NCBI GenBank assembly: GCA_964019135.1
Contig: OZ025249.1
Span: 2,542,001 to 2,606,000, forward strand
Origin: Arenicola marina
Taxonomy: Eukaryota > Annelida > Polychaeta > Arenicolidae
Length of the DNA stretch: 64,000 nucleotides
Direction: 5' to 3'
Every line of letters starts with the position of its first letter. Positions within the stretch are counted from its first letter, which is position 1. Below, piece after piece: positions 1 through 12,900 of this stretch. Made by a program: the position numbers and the translations under genes. The notes below the pieces were generated by a model, which searched no databases, was not told the DNA's origin, and saw only the letters and a program-made list of their open reading frames with translations.

Positions 1-3000
1 TGTTCTGACGGTGGTATATGCTCTGTGTGTGTTCTGCCTGTGGTATATGCTCTGTGTGTGTTCTGCCTGTGGTATATGATCTGTGTGTGTTCTGACTGTG
101 GTATATGCTCTGTGTGTGTTCTGCCTGTGGTATATGCTCTGTGTGTGTTCTGTCTGTGGTATATGCTCTGTGTGTGTTCTGCCTGTGGTATATGCTCTGT
201 GTGTGTTCTGCCTGTGGTATATGCTCTGTGTGTGTTCTGACTGTGGTATATGCTCTGTGTGTGTTCTGCCTGTGGTATATGCTCTGTGCGTGTTCTGCCT
301 GTGGTATATGCTCTGTGTGTGTTCTGCCTGTGGTATATGCTCTGTGTGTGTTCTGCCTGTGGTATATGCTCTGTGTGTGTTCTGACTGTGGTATATGCTC
401 TGTGTGTGTTCTGTCTGTGGTATATGCTCTGTGTGTGTTCTGCCTGTGGTATATGCTCTGTGTGTGTTCTGCCTGTGGTATATGCTCTGTGTGTGTTCTG
501 ACTGTGGTATATGCTCTGTGTGTGTTCTGCCTGTGGTATATGCTCTGTGTGTGTTCTGCCTGTGGTATATGCTCTGTGTGTGTTCTGCCTGTGGTATATG
601 CTCTGTGTGTGTTCTGACTGTGGTATATGCTCTGTGTGTGTTCTGCCTGTGGTATATGCTCTGTGTGTGTTCTGCCTGTGGTATATGCTCTGTGTGTGTT
701 CTGCCTGTGGTATATGCTCTGTGTGTGTTCTGACTGTGGTATATGCTCTGTGTGTGTTCTGCCTGTGGTATATGCTCGATGTGTGTTCTGTCTGTGGTAT
801 ATGCTCTGTGTATGTTCTGACTGTGGTATATGCTCTGTGTGTGTTCTGTCTGTGATATATGCTCTGGGTGTGTTCTGACTGTGGTATATGCTCTGTGTGT
901 GTTCTGTCTGTGGTATATGCTCTGTGTGTGTTCTGACTGTGGTATATGCTCTGTGTGTGTTCTGCCTGTGGTATATGCTCTGTGTGTGTTCTGCCTGTGG
1001 TATATGCTCTGTGTGTGTTCTGACTGTGGTATATGCTCTGTGTGTGTTCTGCCTGTGGTATATGCTCTGTGTATGTTCTGACTGTTCTATATGCTCTGTG
1101 TGTGTTCTGACTGTGGTATATGCTCTGTGTGTGTTCTGCCTGTGGTATATGCTCTGTGTGTGTTCTGTCTGTGGTATATGCTCTGTGTGTGTTCTGACTG
1201 TGGTATATGCTCTGTGTGTGTTCTGCCTGTGGTATATGCTCTGTGTGTGTTCTGACTGTGGTATATGCTCTGTGTGTGTTCTGCCTGTGGTATATGCTCT
1301 GTGTATGTTCTGACTGTGGTATATGCTCTGTGTGTGTTCTGTCTGTGGTATATGCTCTGTGTGTGTTCTGACTGTGGTATATGCTCTGTGTGTGTTCTGC
1401 CTGTGGTATATGCTCTGTGTGTGTTCTGCCTGTGGTATATGCTCTGTGTGTGTTCTGACTGTGGTATATGCTCTGTGTGTGTTCAGCCTGTGGTATATGC
1501 TCTGTGTGTGTTCTGCCTGTGGTATATGCTCTGTGTGTGTTCTGCCTGTGGTATATGCTCTGTGTATGTTCTGACTGTGGTATATGCTCTGTGTGTGTTC
1601 TGTCTGTGGTATATGCTCTGTGTGTGTTCTGACTGTGGTATATGCTCTGGGTGTGTTCTGACTGTGGTATATGCTCTGTGTGTGTTCTGTCTGTGGTATA
1701 TGCTCTGTGTGTGTTCTGACTGTGGTATATGCTCTGTGTGTGTTCTGCCTGTGGTATATGCTCTGTGTGTGTTCTGCCTGTGGTATATGCTCTGTGTGTG
1801 TTCTGTCTGTGGTATATGCTCTGTGTGTGTTCTGCCTGTGGTATATGCTCTGTGTATGTTCTGACTGTGGTATATGCTCTGTGTGTGTTCTGTCTGTGGT
1901 ATATGCTCTGTGTGTGTTCTGCCTGTGGTATATGCTCTGTGTGTTTTCTGTCTGTGGTATATGCTCTGTGTGTGTTCTGACTGTGGTATATGCTCTGTGT
2001 GTGTTCTGCCTGTGGTATATGCTCTGTGTGTGTTCTGTCTGTGGTATATGCTCTGTGTGTGTTCTGACTGTGGTATATGTTCTGTGTGTGTTCTGTCTGT
2101 GGTATATGCTCTGTGTGTGTTCTGCCTGTGGTATATCCTCTGTGTATGTTCTGCCTGTTGTATATGCTCTGTGTGTTTTTGGTCTGTTGTTTTTGCACTG
2201 TGAGTGTTCCACCTGTGGTATATGTTCTGTGTGTGTTCCGTCTGTGGTATATGCTCTGTGTGTGTTCTGCCTGTGGTATATGCTCTGTGTGTGTTCTGCC
2301 TGTGGTATTTGTTCGATGTGTGTTCTGTCTGTGATATATGCTCTGTGTGTGTTCTGCCTGTGGTATATGTTCGATGTGTGTTCTGTCTGTGGTATATGCT
2401 CTGTGTGTGTTCTGCCTGTGGTATATGCTCTGTGTGTGTTCTGCCTGTGATATATGCTCTGTGTGTGTTCTGACTGTGGTATATGCTCTGTGTGTGTTCT
2501 GCCTGTGGTATATGCTCTGTGTGTGTTCTGACTGTGGTATATGCTCTGTGTGTGTTCTGCCTGTGGTATATGCTCTGTGTGTGTTCTGCCTGTGGTATAT
2601 GTTCTGTGTGTGTTCTGCCTGTGGTATATGCTCTGTGCGTGTTCTGCCTGTGGTATATGCTCTGTGCGTGTTCTGCCTGTGGTATTTGTTCGATGTGTGT
2701 TCTGACTGTGATATATGCTCTGTGTGTGTTCTGCCTGTGGTATATGCTCGATGTGTGTTCTGACTGTGGTATATGCTCTGTGTGTGTTCTGCCTGTGGTA
2801 TATGCTCTGTGTGTGTTCTGCCTGTGGTATATGCTCGATGTGTGTTCTGTCTGTGGTATATGCTCTGTGTGTGTTCTGCCTGTGGTATATGCTCTGTGTG
2901 TGTTCTGCCTGTGGTATATGCTCGATGTGTGTTCTGACTGTGGTATATGCTCTGTGTGTGTTCTGCCTGTGGTATATGCTCGATGTGTGTTCTGTCTCTG

Positions 3001-6000
3001 GTATATGCTCTGTGTGTGTTCTGCCTGTGGTATTTGTTCGATGTGTGTTCTGACTGTGATACATGCTCTGTGTGTATTCTGCCTGTGGTATATGCTCGAT
3101 GTGTGTTCTGTCTGTGGTATATGCTCTGTGTGTGTTCTGTCTGTGGTATATGCTCGATGTGTGTTCTGTCTGTGGTATATGCTCTGTGTGTGTTCTGCCT
3201 GTGGTATATGCTCTGTGTATGTTCTGACTGTGGTATATGCTCTGTGTGTGTTCTGTCTGTGGTATATGCTCGATGTGTGTTCTGTCTGTGGTATATGCTC
3301 TGTGTGTGTTCTGTCTGTGGTATACGCTCGATGTGTGTTGTGTCTGTGGTATATGCTCTGTGTGTGTTTTGCCTGTGGTATATGCTTTGCGTGTGTTCTG
3401 CCTGTGGTATATGTTCGATGTGTGTTCTGTCTGTGGTATATGCTCTGTGTGTGTTCTGCCTGTGGTATATGCTCTGTGTATGTTCTGACTGTGGTATATG
3501 CTCTGTGTGTGTTCTGCCTGTGGTATATGCTCTGTGTGTGTTCTGCCTGTGGTATATGCTCTGTGTGTGTTCTGTCTGTGATATATGCTCTGGGTGTGTT
3601 CTGACTGTGGTATATGCTCTGTGTGTGTTTTGCCTGGGGTATATGCTCTGTGTGTGTTCTGCCTGTGGTATATGCTCTGTGTGTGTTCTGCCTGTGGTAT
3701 ATGCTCTGTGTGTGTTCTGACTGTGGTATATGCTCTGTGTGTGTTCTGCCTGTGGTATATGCTCTGTGTGCATTCTGCCTGTGGTATATGCTCTGTGTGT
3801 GTTCTGCCTGTGGTATATGATCTGTGTGTGTTCTGCCTGTGGTATAAGCTCTGTGTGTGTTCTGACTGTGGTATATGCTCTGTGTGTGTTCTGCCTGTGG
3901 TATATGCTCTGTGTGTGTTCTGCCTGTGGTATATGCTCTGTGTGTGTTCTGACTGTGGTATATGCTCTGTGTGTGTTCTGCCTGTGGTATATGCTCTGTG
4001 TGTGTTCTGTCTGTGGTATATGCTCTGTGTGTGTTCTGCCTGTGGTATATGCTCTGTGTGTGTTCTGCCTGTGGTATATGCTCTGTGTGTGTTCTGCCTG
4101 TGGTATATGCTCTGTGTGTGTTCTGCCTGTGGTATATGCTCTGTGTGTGTTCTGCCTGTGGTATATGCTCTGTGTGTGTTCTGCCTGTGGTATATGCTCT
4201 GTGTGTGTTCTGCCTGTGGTATATGCTCTGTGTGTGTTCTGCCTATGGTATATGCTCTGTGTGTGTTCTGCCTGTGGTATATGCTCTGTGTGTGTTCTGA
4301 CTGTGGTATATGCTCTGTGTGTTCTGCCTGTGGTATGTGCTCTGTGTGTGTTCTGTCTGTGGTATATGCTCTGTGTGTGTTCTGCCTGTGGTATATGCTC
4401 TGTGTATGTTCTGACTGTGGTATATGCTCTGTGTGTGTTCTGCCTGTGGTATATGCTCTGTGTGTGTTCTGCCTGTGGTATATGCTCTGTGTGTGTTCTG
4501 TCTGTGATATATGCTCTGGGTGTGTTCTGACTGTGGTATATGCTCTGTGTGTGTTTTGCCTGGGGTATATGCTCTGTGTGTGTTCTGCCTGTGGTATATG
4601 CTCTGTGTGTGTTCTGCCTGTGGTATATGCTCTGTGTGTGTTCTGACTGTGGTATATGCTCTGTGTGTGTTCTGCCTGTGGTATTTGCTCTGTGTGCATT
4701 CTGCCTGTGGTATATGCTCTGTGTGTGTTCTGCCTGTGGTATATGCTGTGTGTGTGTTCTGCCTGTGGTATATGCTCTGTGTGTGTTCTGACTGTGGTAT
4801 ATGCTCTGTGTGTGTTCTGCCTGTGGTATATGCTCTGTGTGTGTTCTGCCTGTGGTATATGCTCTGTGTGTGTTCTGACTGTGGTATATGCTCTGTGTGT
4901 GTTCTGCCTGTGGTATATGCTCTGTGTGTGTTCTGTCTGTGGTATATGCTCTGTGTGTGTTCTGCCTGTGGTATATGCTCTGTGTGTGTTCTGCCTGTGG
5001 TATATGCTCTGTGTGTGTTTTGACTGTGGTATATGCTCTGTGTGTGTTCTGCCTGTGGTATATGCTCTGTGTGTGTTCTGCCTGTGGTATATGCTCTGTG
5101 TGTGTTCTGCCTGTGGTATATGCTCTGTGTGTGTTCTGCCTGTGGTATATGCTCTGTGTGTGTTCTGTCTGTGGTATATGCTCTGTGTGTGTTCTGCCTG
5201 TGGTATATGCTCTGTGTGTGTTCTGCCTGTGGTATATGCTCTGTGTGTGTTCTGACTGTGGTATATGCTCTGTGTGTGTTCTGCCTGTGGTATATGCTCT
5301 GTGTGTGTTCTGTCTGTGGTATATGCTCTGTGTGTGTTCTGCCTGTGGTATATGCTCTGTGTGTGTTCTGCCTGTGGTATATGCTCTGTGTGTGTTCTGA
5401 CTGTGGTATATGCTCTGTGTGTGTTCTGCCTGTGGTATATGCTCTGTGTGTGTTCTGCCTGTGGTATATGCTCTGTGTGTGTTCTGACTGTGGTATATGC
5501 TCTGTGTATGTTCTGCCTGTTGTATATGCTCTGTGTGTTTTTGGTCTGTTGTTTTTGCACTGTGAGTGTTCCACCTGTGGTATATGTTCTGTGTGTGTTC
5601 CGTCTGTGGTATATGCTCTGTGTGTGTTCTGCCTGTGGTATATGCTCTGTGTGTGTTCTGCCTGTGGTATTTGTTCGATGTGTGTTCTGTCTGTGATATA
5701 TGCTCTGTGTGTGTTCTGCCTGTGGTATATGCTCGATGTGTGTTCTGTCTGTGGTATATGCTCTGTGTGTGTTCTGCCTGTGGTATATGCTCTGTGTGTG
5801 TTCTGCCTGTGATATATGCTCTGTGTGTGTTCTGACTGTGGTATATGCTCTGTGTGTGTTCTGCCTGTGGTATAAGCTCTGTGTGTGTTCTGACTGTGGT
5901 ATATGCTCTGTGTGTGTTCTGGCTGTGGTATATGCTCTGTGTGTGTTCTGCCTGTGGTATATGCTCTGTGTGTGTTCTGCCTGTGGTATATGCTCTGTGC

Positions 6001-9000
6001 GTGTTCTGCCTGTGGTATATGCTCTGTGCGTGTTCTGCCTGTGGTATTTGTTCGATGTGTGTTCTGACTGTGATATATGCTCTGTGTGTGTTCTGCCTGT
6101 GGTATATGCTCGATGTGTGTTCTGACTGTGGTATATGCTCTGTGTGTGTTCTGCCTGTGGTATATGCTCTGTGTGTGTTCTGCCTGTGGTATATGCTCGA
6201 TGTGTGTTCTGTCTGTGGTATATGCTCTGTGTGTGTTCTGCCTGTGGTATATGCACTGTGTGTGTTCTGCCTGTGGTATATGCTCGATGTGTGTTCTGAC
6301 TGTGGTATATGCTCTGTGTGTGTTCTGCCTGTGGTATATGCTCGATGTGTGTTCTGTCTGTGGTATATGCTCTGTGTGTGTTCTGCCTGTGGTATATGCT
6401 CTGTGTGTGTTCTGACTGTGATATATGCTCTGTGTGTGTTCTGCCTGTGGTATATACTCGATGTGTGTTCTGTCTGTGGTATATGCTCTGTGTGTGTTCT
6501 GCCTGTGGTATATGCTCTGTGTATGTTCTGACTGTGGTATATGCTCTGTGTGTGTTCTGTCTGTGGTATATGCTCGATGTGTGTTCTGTCTGTGGTATAT
6601 GCTCTGTGTGTGTTCTGCCTGTGGTATATGCTTTGTGTGTGTTCTGACTGTGGTATATGCTCTGTGTGTGTTCTGCCTGTGGTATATGCTCTGTGTGTGT
6701 TCTGCCTGTGGTATATGCTCTGTGTGTGTTCTGTCTGTGGTATATGCTCTGTGCGTGTTCTGCCTGTGGTATATGCTCTGTGTATGTTCTGACTGTGGTA
6801 TATGCTCTGTGTGTGTTCTGCCTGTGGTATATGCTCTGTGTGTGTTCTGTCTGTGGTATATGCTCTGTGTGTGTTCTGACTGTGGTATATGCTCGATGTG
6901 TGTTCTGTCTGTGGTATATGCTCGATGTGTGTTCTGTCTGTGGTATATGCTCTGTGTATGTTCTGACTGTGGTATATGCTCTGTGTGTGTTCTGCCTGTG
7001 GTATATGCTCTATGTGTGTTCTGTCTGTGGTATATGCTCTGTGTGTGTTCTGCCTGTGGTATATGCTCTGTGTGTGTTCTGACTGTGGTATATGATCTGT
7101 GTATGTTCTGACTGTGGTATATGCTCTGTGTGTGTTCTGCCTGTGGTATATGCTCTGTGTGTGTTCTGTCTGTGGTATATGCTCTGTGTGTGTTCTGACT
7201 GTGGTATATGCTCTGTGTGTGTTCTGCCTGTGGTATATGCTCTGTGTGTGTTCTACCAGTGGTATATTCTCTGTGTGTGTTCTGTCTGTGGTATATGCTC
7301 TGTGTGTGTTCTGCCTGTGGTATATGCTCTGTGTGTGTTCTGTCTGTGATATATGCTCTGTGTGTGTTCTGTCTGTGGTATATGCTCTGTGTGTGTTCTG
7401 ACTGTGGTATATGCTCTGTGTGTGTTCTGTCTGTGGTATATGCTCTGTGCGTGTTCTGCCTGTGGTATATGCTCTGTGTGTGTTCTGCCTGTGGTATATG
7501 CTATGTGTGTGTTCTGCCTGTGGTATATGCTCTGTGTGGGTTCTGTCTGTGGTATATGCTCTGTGTGTGTTCTGACTGTGGTATATGCTCTGTGTGTGTT
7601 CTGCCTGTGGTATATGCTCTGTGTGTGTTCTGCCTGTGGTATATGCTCTGTGTGTGTTCTGACTGTGGTATATGCTCTGTGTGTGTTCTGACTGTGGTAT
7701 ATGCTCTGTGTGTGTTCTGTCTGTGGTATATGCTCTGTGTGTGTTCTGTCTGTGGTATATGCTCTGTGCGTGTTCTGCCTGTGGTATATGCTCTGTGTGT
7801 GTTCTGCCTGTGGTATATGCTCTGTGTGTGTTCTGTCTGTGGTATATGCTCTGTGTGTGTTCTGTCTGTGGTATATGCTCTGTGTGTGTTCTGACTGTGG
7901 TATATGCTCTGTGTGTGTTCTGCCTGTGGTATATGCTCTGTGTGTGTTCTGCCTGTGGTATATGCTCTGTGTATGTTCTGACTGTGATATATGCTCTGTG
8001 TGTGTTCTGTCTGTGGTATATGCTCTGTGTGTGTTCTGTCTGTGGTATATGCTCTGTGTGTGTTCTGACTGTGGTATATGCTCTGTGTGTGTTCTGTCTG
8101 TGGTATATGCTCTGTGTGTGTTCTGACTGTGGTATATGCTATGTGTGTGTTCTGTCTGTGGTATATGCTCTGTGTGTGTTCTGTCTGTGGTATATGCTCT
8201 GTGTGTGTTCTGTCTGTGGTATATGCTCTGTGTGTGTTCTGACTGTGGTATATGCTCTGTGTGTGTTCTGTCTGTGGTATATGCTCTGTGTGTGTTCTGA
8301 CTGTGGTATATGCTATGTGTGTGTTCTGTCTGTGGTATATGCTCTGTGTGTGTTCTGACTGTGTTATATGCTCTGTGTGTGTTCTGCCTGTGGTATATGC
8401 TCTGTGTGTGTTCTGTCTGTGGTATATGCTCGATGTGTGTTCTGTCTGTGGTATATGCTCTGTGTGTGTTCTGTCTGTGGTATACGCTCGATGTGTGTTC
8501 TGTCTGTGGTATATGCTCTGTGTGTGTTCTGCCTGTGGTATATGCTCTGTGTGTGTTCTGCCTGTGGTATATGCTCTGTGTGTGTTCTGCCTGTGGTATA
8601 TGCTCTGTGCGTGTTCTGCCTGTGGTATATGCTCTGTGTGTGTTCTGCCTGTGGTATATGCTCTGTGCGTGTTCTGCCTGTGGTATATGCTCTGTGCGTG
8701 TTCTGCCTGTGGTATATGCTCTGTGCGTGTTCTGCCTGTGGTATATGCTCTGTGTGTGTTCTGCCTGTGGTATATGCTTTGTGTGCGTTCTGCCTGTGGT
8801 ATATGCTTTGTGTGTGTTCTGTCTGTGGTATATGCTCTGTGTGTGTTCTGCCTGTGGTATATGCTCTGTGTGTGTTCTGCCTGTGGTATATGCTCTGTGT
8901 GTGTTCTGCCTGTGGTATATGCTTTGTGTGTGTTCTGACTGTGGTATATGCTCTGTGTGTGTTCTGACTGTGGTATATGCTCTGTGTGTGTTCTGACTGT

Positions 9001-9787
9001 GGTATATGTTCTGTGTGTGTTCTGACTGTGGTATATGCTCTGTGGGTGTTCTGCCTGTGGTATATACTCTGTGTGTGTTCTGCTTGTGGTATATGCTCTT
9101 TGGGTGTTCTGCCTGTGGTATATGCTCTGTGTGTGTTCTGACTGTGGTATATGCTTTGTGTGTGTTCTGACTGTTGTATATGCTCTGTGCGTGTTCTGCC
9201 TGTGGTATATGCTCTGTGGGTGTTCTGCCTGTGGTATATGCTCTGTGGGTGTTCTGCCTGTGGGATATTCTCTGTGCGTGTTCTGCCTGTGATATATGCT
9301 CTGTGTGTGTTCTGCCTGTGGTATATGCTCTGTGTGTGTTCTGCCTGTGGTATATGCTCTGTGTGTGTTCTGCCTGTGGTATATGCTCTGTGTGTGTTCT
9401 GCTTGTGGTATATGCTCTGTGTGTGTTCTGCCTGTGGTATATGCTCTGTGTGTGTTCTGCCTGTGGTATATGCTCTGTGTGTGTTCTGCCTGTGGTATAT
9501 GCTCTGTGTGTGTTCTGACTGTGGTATATGTTCTGTGTGTGTTCTGTCTGTGGTATATGCTCTGTGTGTGTTCTGACTGTGGTATATGTTCTGTGTGTGT
9601 TCTGCCTGTGGTATATGCTCTGTGTGTGTTCTGCCTGTGGTATATGCTCTGTGTGTGTTCTGACTGTGGTATATGTTCTGTGTGTGTTCTGCCTGTGGTA
9701 TATGCTCTGTGTGTGTTCTGCCTGTGGTATATGCTCTGTGTGTGTTCTGACTGTGGTATATGATATGTGTGTGTTCTGACTGTCGTT
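1..9787. repeat. 29-bp minisatellite (about 337 copies), intronic
   Basis: The unit is 29 bp, with core TGGTATATGCTCTGTGTG followed by TGTTCTG and a variable C/A/T. Variants include CTCGATGTG in place of CTCTGTGTG, mostly between 2,300 and 6,950. The unit is not a multiple of three and lacks stops, so every frame looks open. The array ends about 35 bp before the acceptor of the first exon, so it lies in that intron. Its left edge is outside the window, so whether it begins at a splice donor cannot be seen. Confidence 0.97.
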
Positions 9788-9820
9788 ACTAACTGCCTGT
9801 ATTTCTCTTCTCTGTTGCAG

Positions 9821-9948
9821 TGACCATCGCGGGGCGCGAGTTTGAGGGGTTCATGGTGCAGGCTCGGCGGGCTGACCCCAGCCTGAACACCCTGGAGGCC
9901 CTGGGCTCCTTCACCCCCGTGCCCAACACCCACCAGCTTTGTAACGGG
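9821..9948 (+). CDS. FRRS1: Reeler domain exon 1 (first exon in window)
   Basis: The acceptor is a pyrimidine tract ending TCTGTTGCAG and the donor is GGG|GTCAGT. The exon opens with the last two bases of a split codon, then 42 codons: TIAGREFEGFMVQAR, then an acidic/polar stretch, GSFTPVPNTHQLCNG. This matches the central Reeler domain (substrate unknown; found in reelin and FRRS1). The frame leaves in phase 0. The shift from low-complexity repeat to balanced codon use is abrupt at the acceptor. Confidence 0.88.
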
Positions 9949-12900
9949 GTCAGTCCACACACATACAATATTCATATAGCTATTCGGTTTGAAAAATGAA
10001 CCGAAATAATACATTGTGAACATATTTTGTAATATAACGGCTGCAGCGTGTTGACGGCGTTATCGGAAATGTAATAAATGGCCGACCTTTACGGATAATT
10101 GTGTTCATATCAAACTATTTATTCGAGATTTGTGGTGGTCTCAGCGGCACAGTGTAACCAGTAGTACCGTGTTCCGCCGCAGGGGGCGCTCAGTCACACC
10201 GATCACTTCGAGCGTGAGTCCATCTCATTCGAATGGATCGCGCCCGCAGCCGCTGAAGGTCACATTCAATTCAGGTAGGTCACGTGGGTGTTTTGAAGCA
10301 ATCATTCTGGAACTGCAGTTGTGGATTGATAATATTGAGCTTAGCTTCGGAGAGGGAAATTGGTTACATGACAGTGTTGCATGACAGTGTTATGTATATA
10401 GTCGAACACGTTTACCACTGGAGCCAACGGCGACAACATAACTTTCTTCAATATCACCGACTGACGGTGAGCCAGTTTCAGTTTCCTTAACCTCTATGAG
10501 AGATAAAATTGAATAGAAGCATCATGGCGACAACGGGCAAATTTGGAAACGTGTCAACAATCAGGCAAACAAGTGTAACTGTTCGAGGGTTGTGAGGGAA
10601 TAATAAAATGGACCAGGCAGGGATTGTCACTTTTTGGAGTTTATTCTTAAAGTAAGCATTACAGGATTACAACCGTATATGACCAGTTGATACAAACTAT
10701 AATACCGTTAGTAAACACATAGCCATCAGCTTTCTGGTATTATAAATTAAGCCATTGCTCGACACATATTACCAGCTCCTATATCAGCAGGCAAGCACTT
10801 TATGTGACACTATAACTTGACATTTACTACAACCTTATAGTTATAGGGATAAACAAACTATTCATAATTCATGGCACCACGTACGTGAGACTACTGTCTA
10901 GACATTTGACAACCACGGGTGTCCACTATTGATGAATCTGCTTTCGCACCAGAACTGGCTTTAAAAGTAGAGCACATTAAACGCCTTTAAACCAATTGCT
11001 ACTGAAAGACATACAGACGGGAAAATAAGCGTACCTAAAAGAAAGCAGGGCCTCCGCAACAGTTCTTCCATAGCTGGGTCACAGTGGGACACAGGGGATG
11101 CGATCCACCTTCCATAGCTGGGTCACAGTGGGACGCAGGGGATGTGATCTACCTTCCATAGCTGGGTCACAGTGGGACACAGGGGATGCGATCCACCTTC
11201 CATAGCTTGGTCACAGTGGGACGCAGTGGATGCGATCTACCTTCCATAGCTGGGTCACAGTGGCACGCAGGGAATGCGATCTACCTTCCATAGCTGGGTC
11301 ACAGTGGGACGCAGGGGATGCGATCCACCTTCCATAGCTGGGTCACAGTGGCACGCAGTGGATGCGATCCACCTTCCATAGCTGGGTCACAGTTGCACGC
11401 AGAAGATGCGATCCACCTTCCATAGCTGGGTCACAGTGGGACGCAGGAGATGTGATCTACCTTCCATTGCTGGGTCACAGTGGGACACAGGAGATGCGAT
11501 CCACCTTCCATAGCTGGGTCACAGTGGGACGCAGGGGATGTGATCTACCTTCCATAGCTGGGTCACAGTGGGACACAGGGAATGCGATCCACCTTCCATA
11601 GCTGGGTCACAGTGGGACGCAGGGGATGTGATCTACCTTCCATAGCTGGGTCACAGTGGGACACAGGGGATGCGATCCACCTTCCATAGCTGGGTCACAG
11701 TGGGACGCAGGGGATGTCATCTACCTTCCATAGCTGGGTCACAGTGGGACACAGGGGATTCGATCCACCTTCCATAGCTGGGTCACAGTGAGACGCAGGG
11801 GATGTGATCTACCTTCCATAGCTGGGTCACAGTGGGACACAGGGGATGCGATCCACCTTCCATAGCTGGGTCACAGTGGGACGCAGGGGATGTGATCTAC
11901 CTTCCATAGCTGGGTCACAGTGGGACACAGGGGATGCGATCCACCTTCCATAGCTGGGTCACAGTGGGACGCAAGGAATGCGATCCACCTTCCATAGCTG
12001 GGTCACAGTGGGACGCAGGGAATGCGATCCACCTTCCATAGCTGGGTCACAGTGGCACGCAGGGGATGCGATCCACCTTCCATAGCTGGGTCACAGTGGG
12101 ACGCAGGGAATGCGATCCACCTTCCATAGCTGGGTCACAGTGGGACGCAGGGGATGCGATCCACCTTCCATAGCTGGGTCACAGTGGGACGCAAGGAATG
12201 CGATCCACCTTCCATAGCTGGGTCACAGTGGGACGCAGGGAATGCGATCCACCTTCCATAGCTGGGTCACAGTGGCACGCAGGGGATGCGATCCACCTTC
12301 CATAGCTGGGTCACAGTGGGACGCAGGGAATGCGATCCACCTTCCATAGCTGGGTCACAGTGGGACGCAGGGGATTCGATCCACCTTCCATAGCTGGGTC
12401 ACAGTGGGACGCAGGGAATGCGATCCACCTTACATAGCTGGGTCACAGTGGGACGCAGGGAATGCGATCCACCTTCCATAGCTGGGTCACAGTGGGACAC
12501 AGGGGATGCGATCCACCTTCCATAGCTGGGTCACAGTGGGACGCAGGGGATGCGATCCACCTTCCATAGCTGGGTCACAGTGGGACGCAGTGGATGCGAT
12601 CCACCTTCCATTGCTGGGTCACAGTGGGACACAGGAAATGCGATCCACCTTCCATAGCTGGGTCACAGTGGGGCGCAGGGGATGCAATCCACCTTCCATA
12701 GCTGGGTCACAGTGGCACGCAGGGGATGCTATCTAGCTTCCATAGCTGGGTCACAGTGGGACGCAGTGGATGCGATCCACCTTCTATAGCTGGGTCACAG
12801 TGGGACGCAGTGGATGCGATCTACCTTCCATAGCTGGGTCACAGTGGGACGCAGGGGATGCGATCCACCTTCCATAGCTGGGTCACAGTGGGACGCAGTG

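Noticed and set aside
25..9779. Dozens of overlapping Cys/Val/Tyr-rich plus-strand ORFs and an 840-residue minus-strand ORF rich in His/Thr
   Set aside because: All are translations of the 29-bp repeat, which has no stop in several frames; because 29 is not a multiple of 3 the same peptide cycles through all frames. No start context or domain is seen, and the region is an intron of the plus-strand gene.
10130..10490. Two overlapping ORFs of 84 and 68 residues near the second Reeler exon
   Set aside because: Shadow frames; the phase-0 frame between CCGCAG and GTAGGT gives a clear Reeler match instead.
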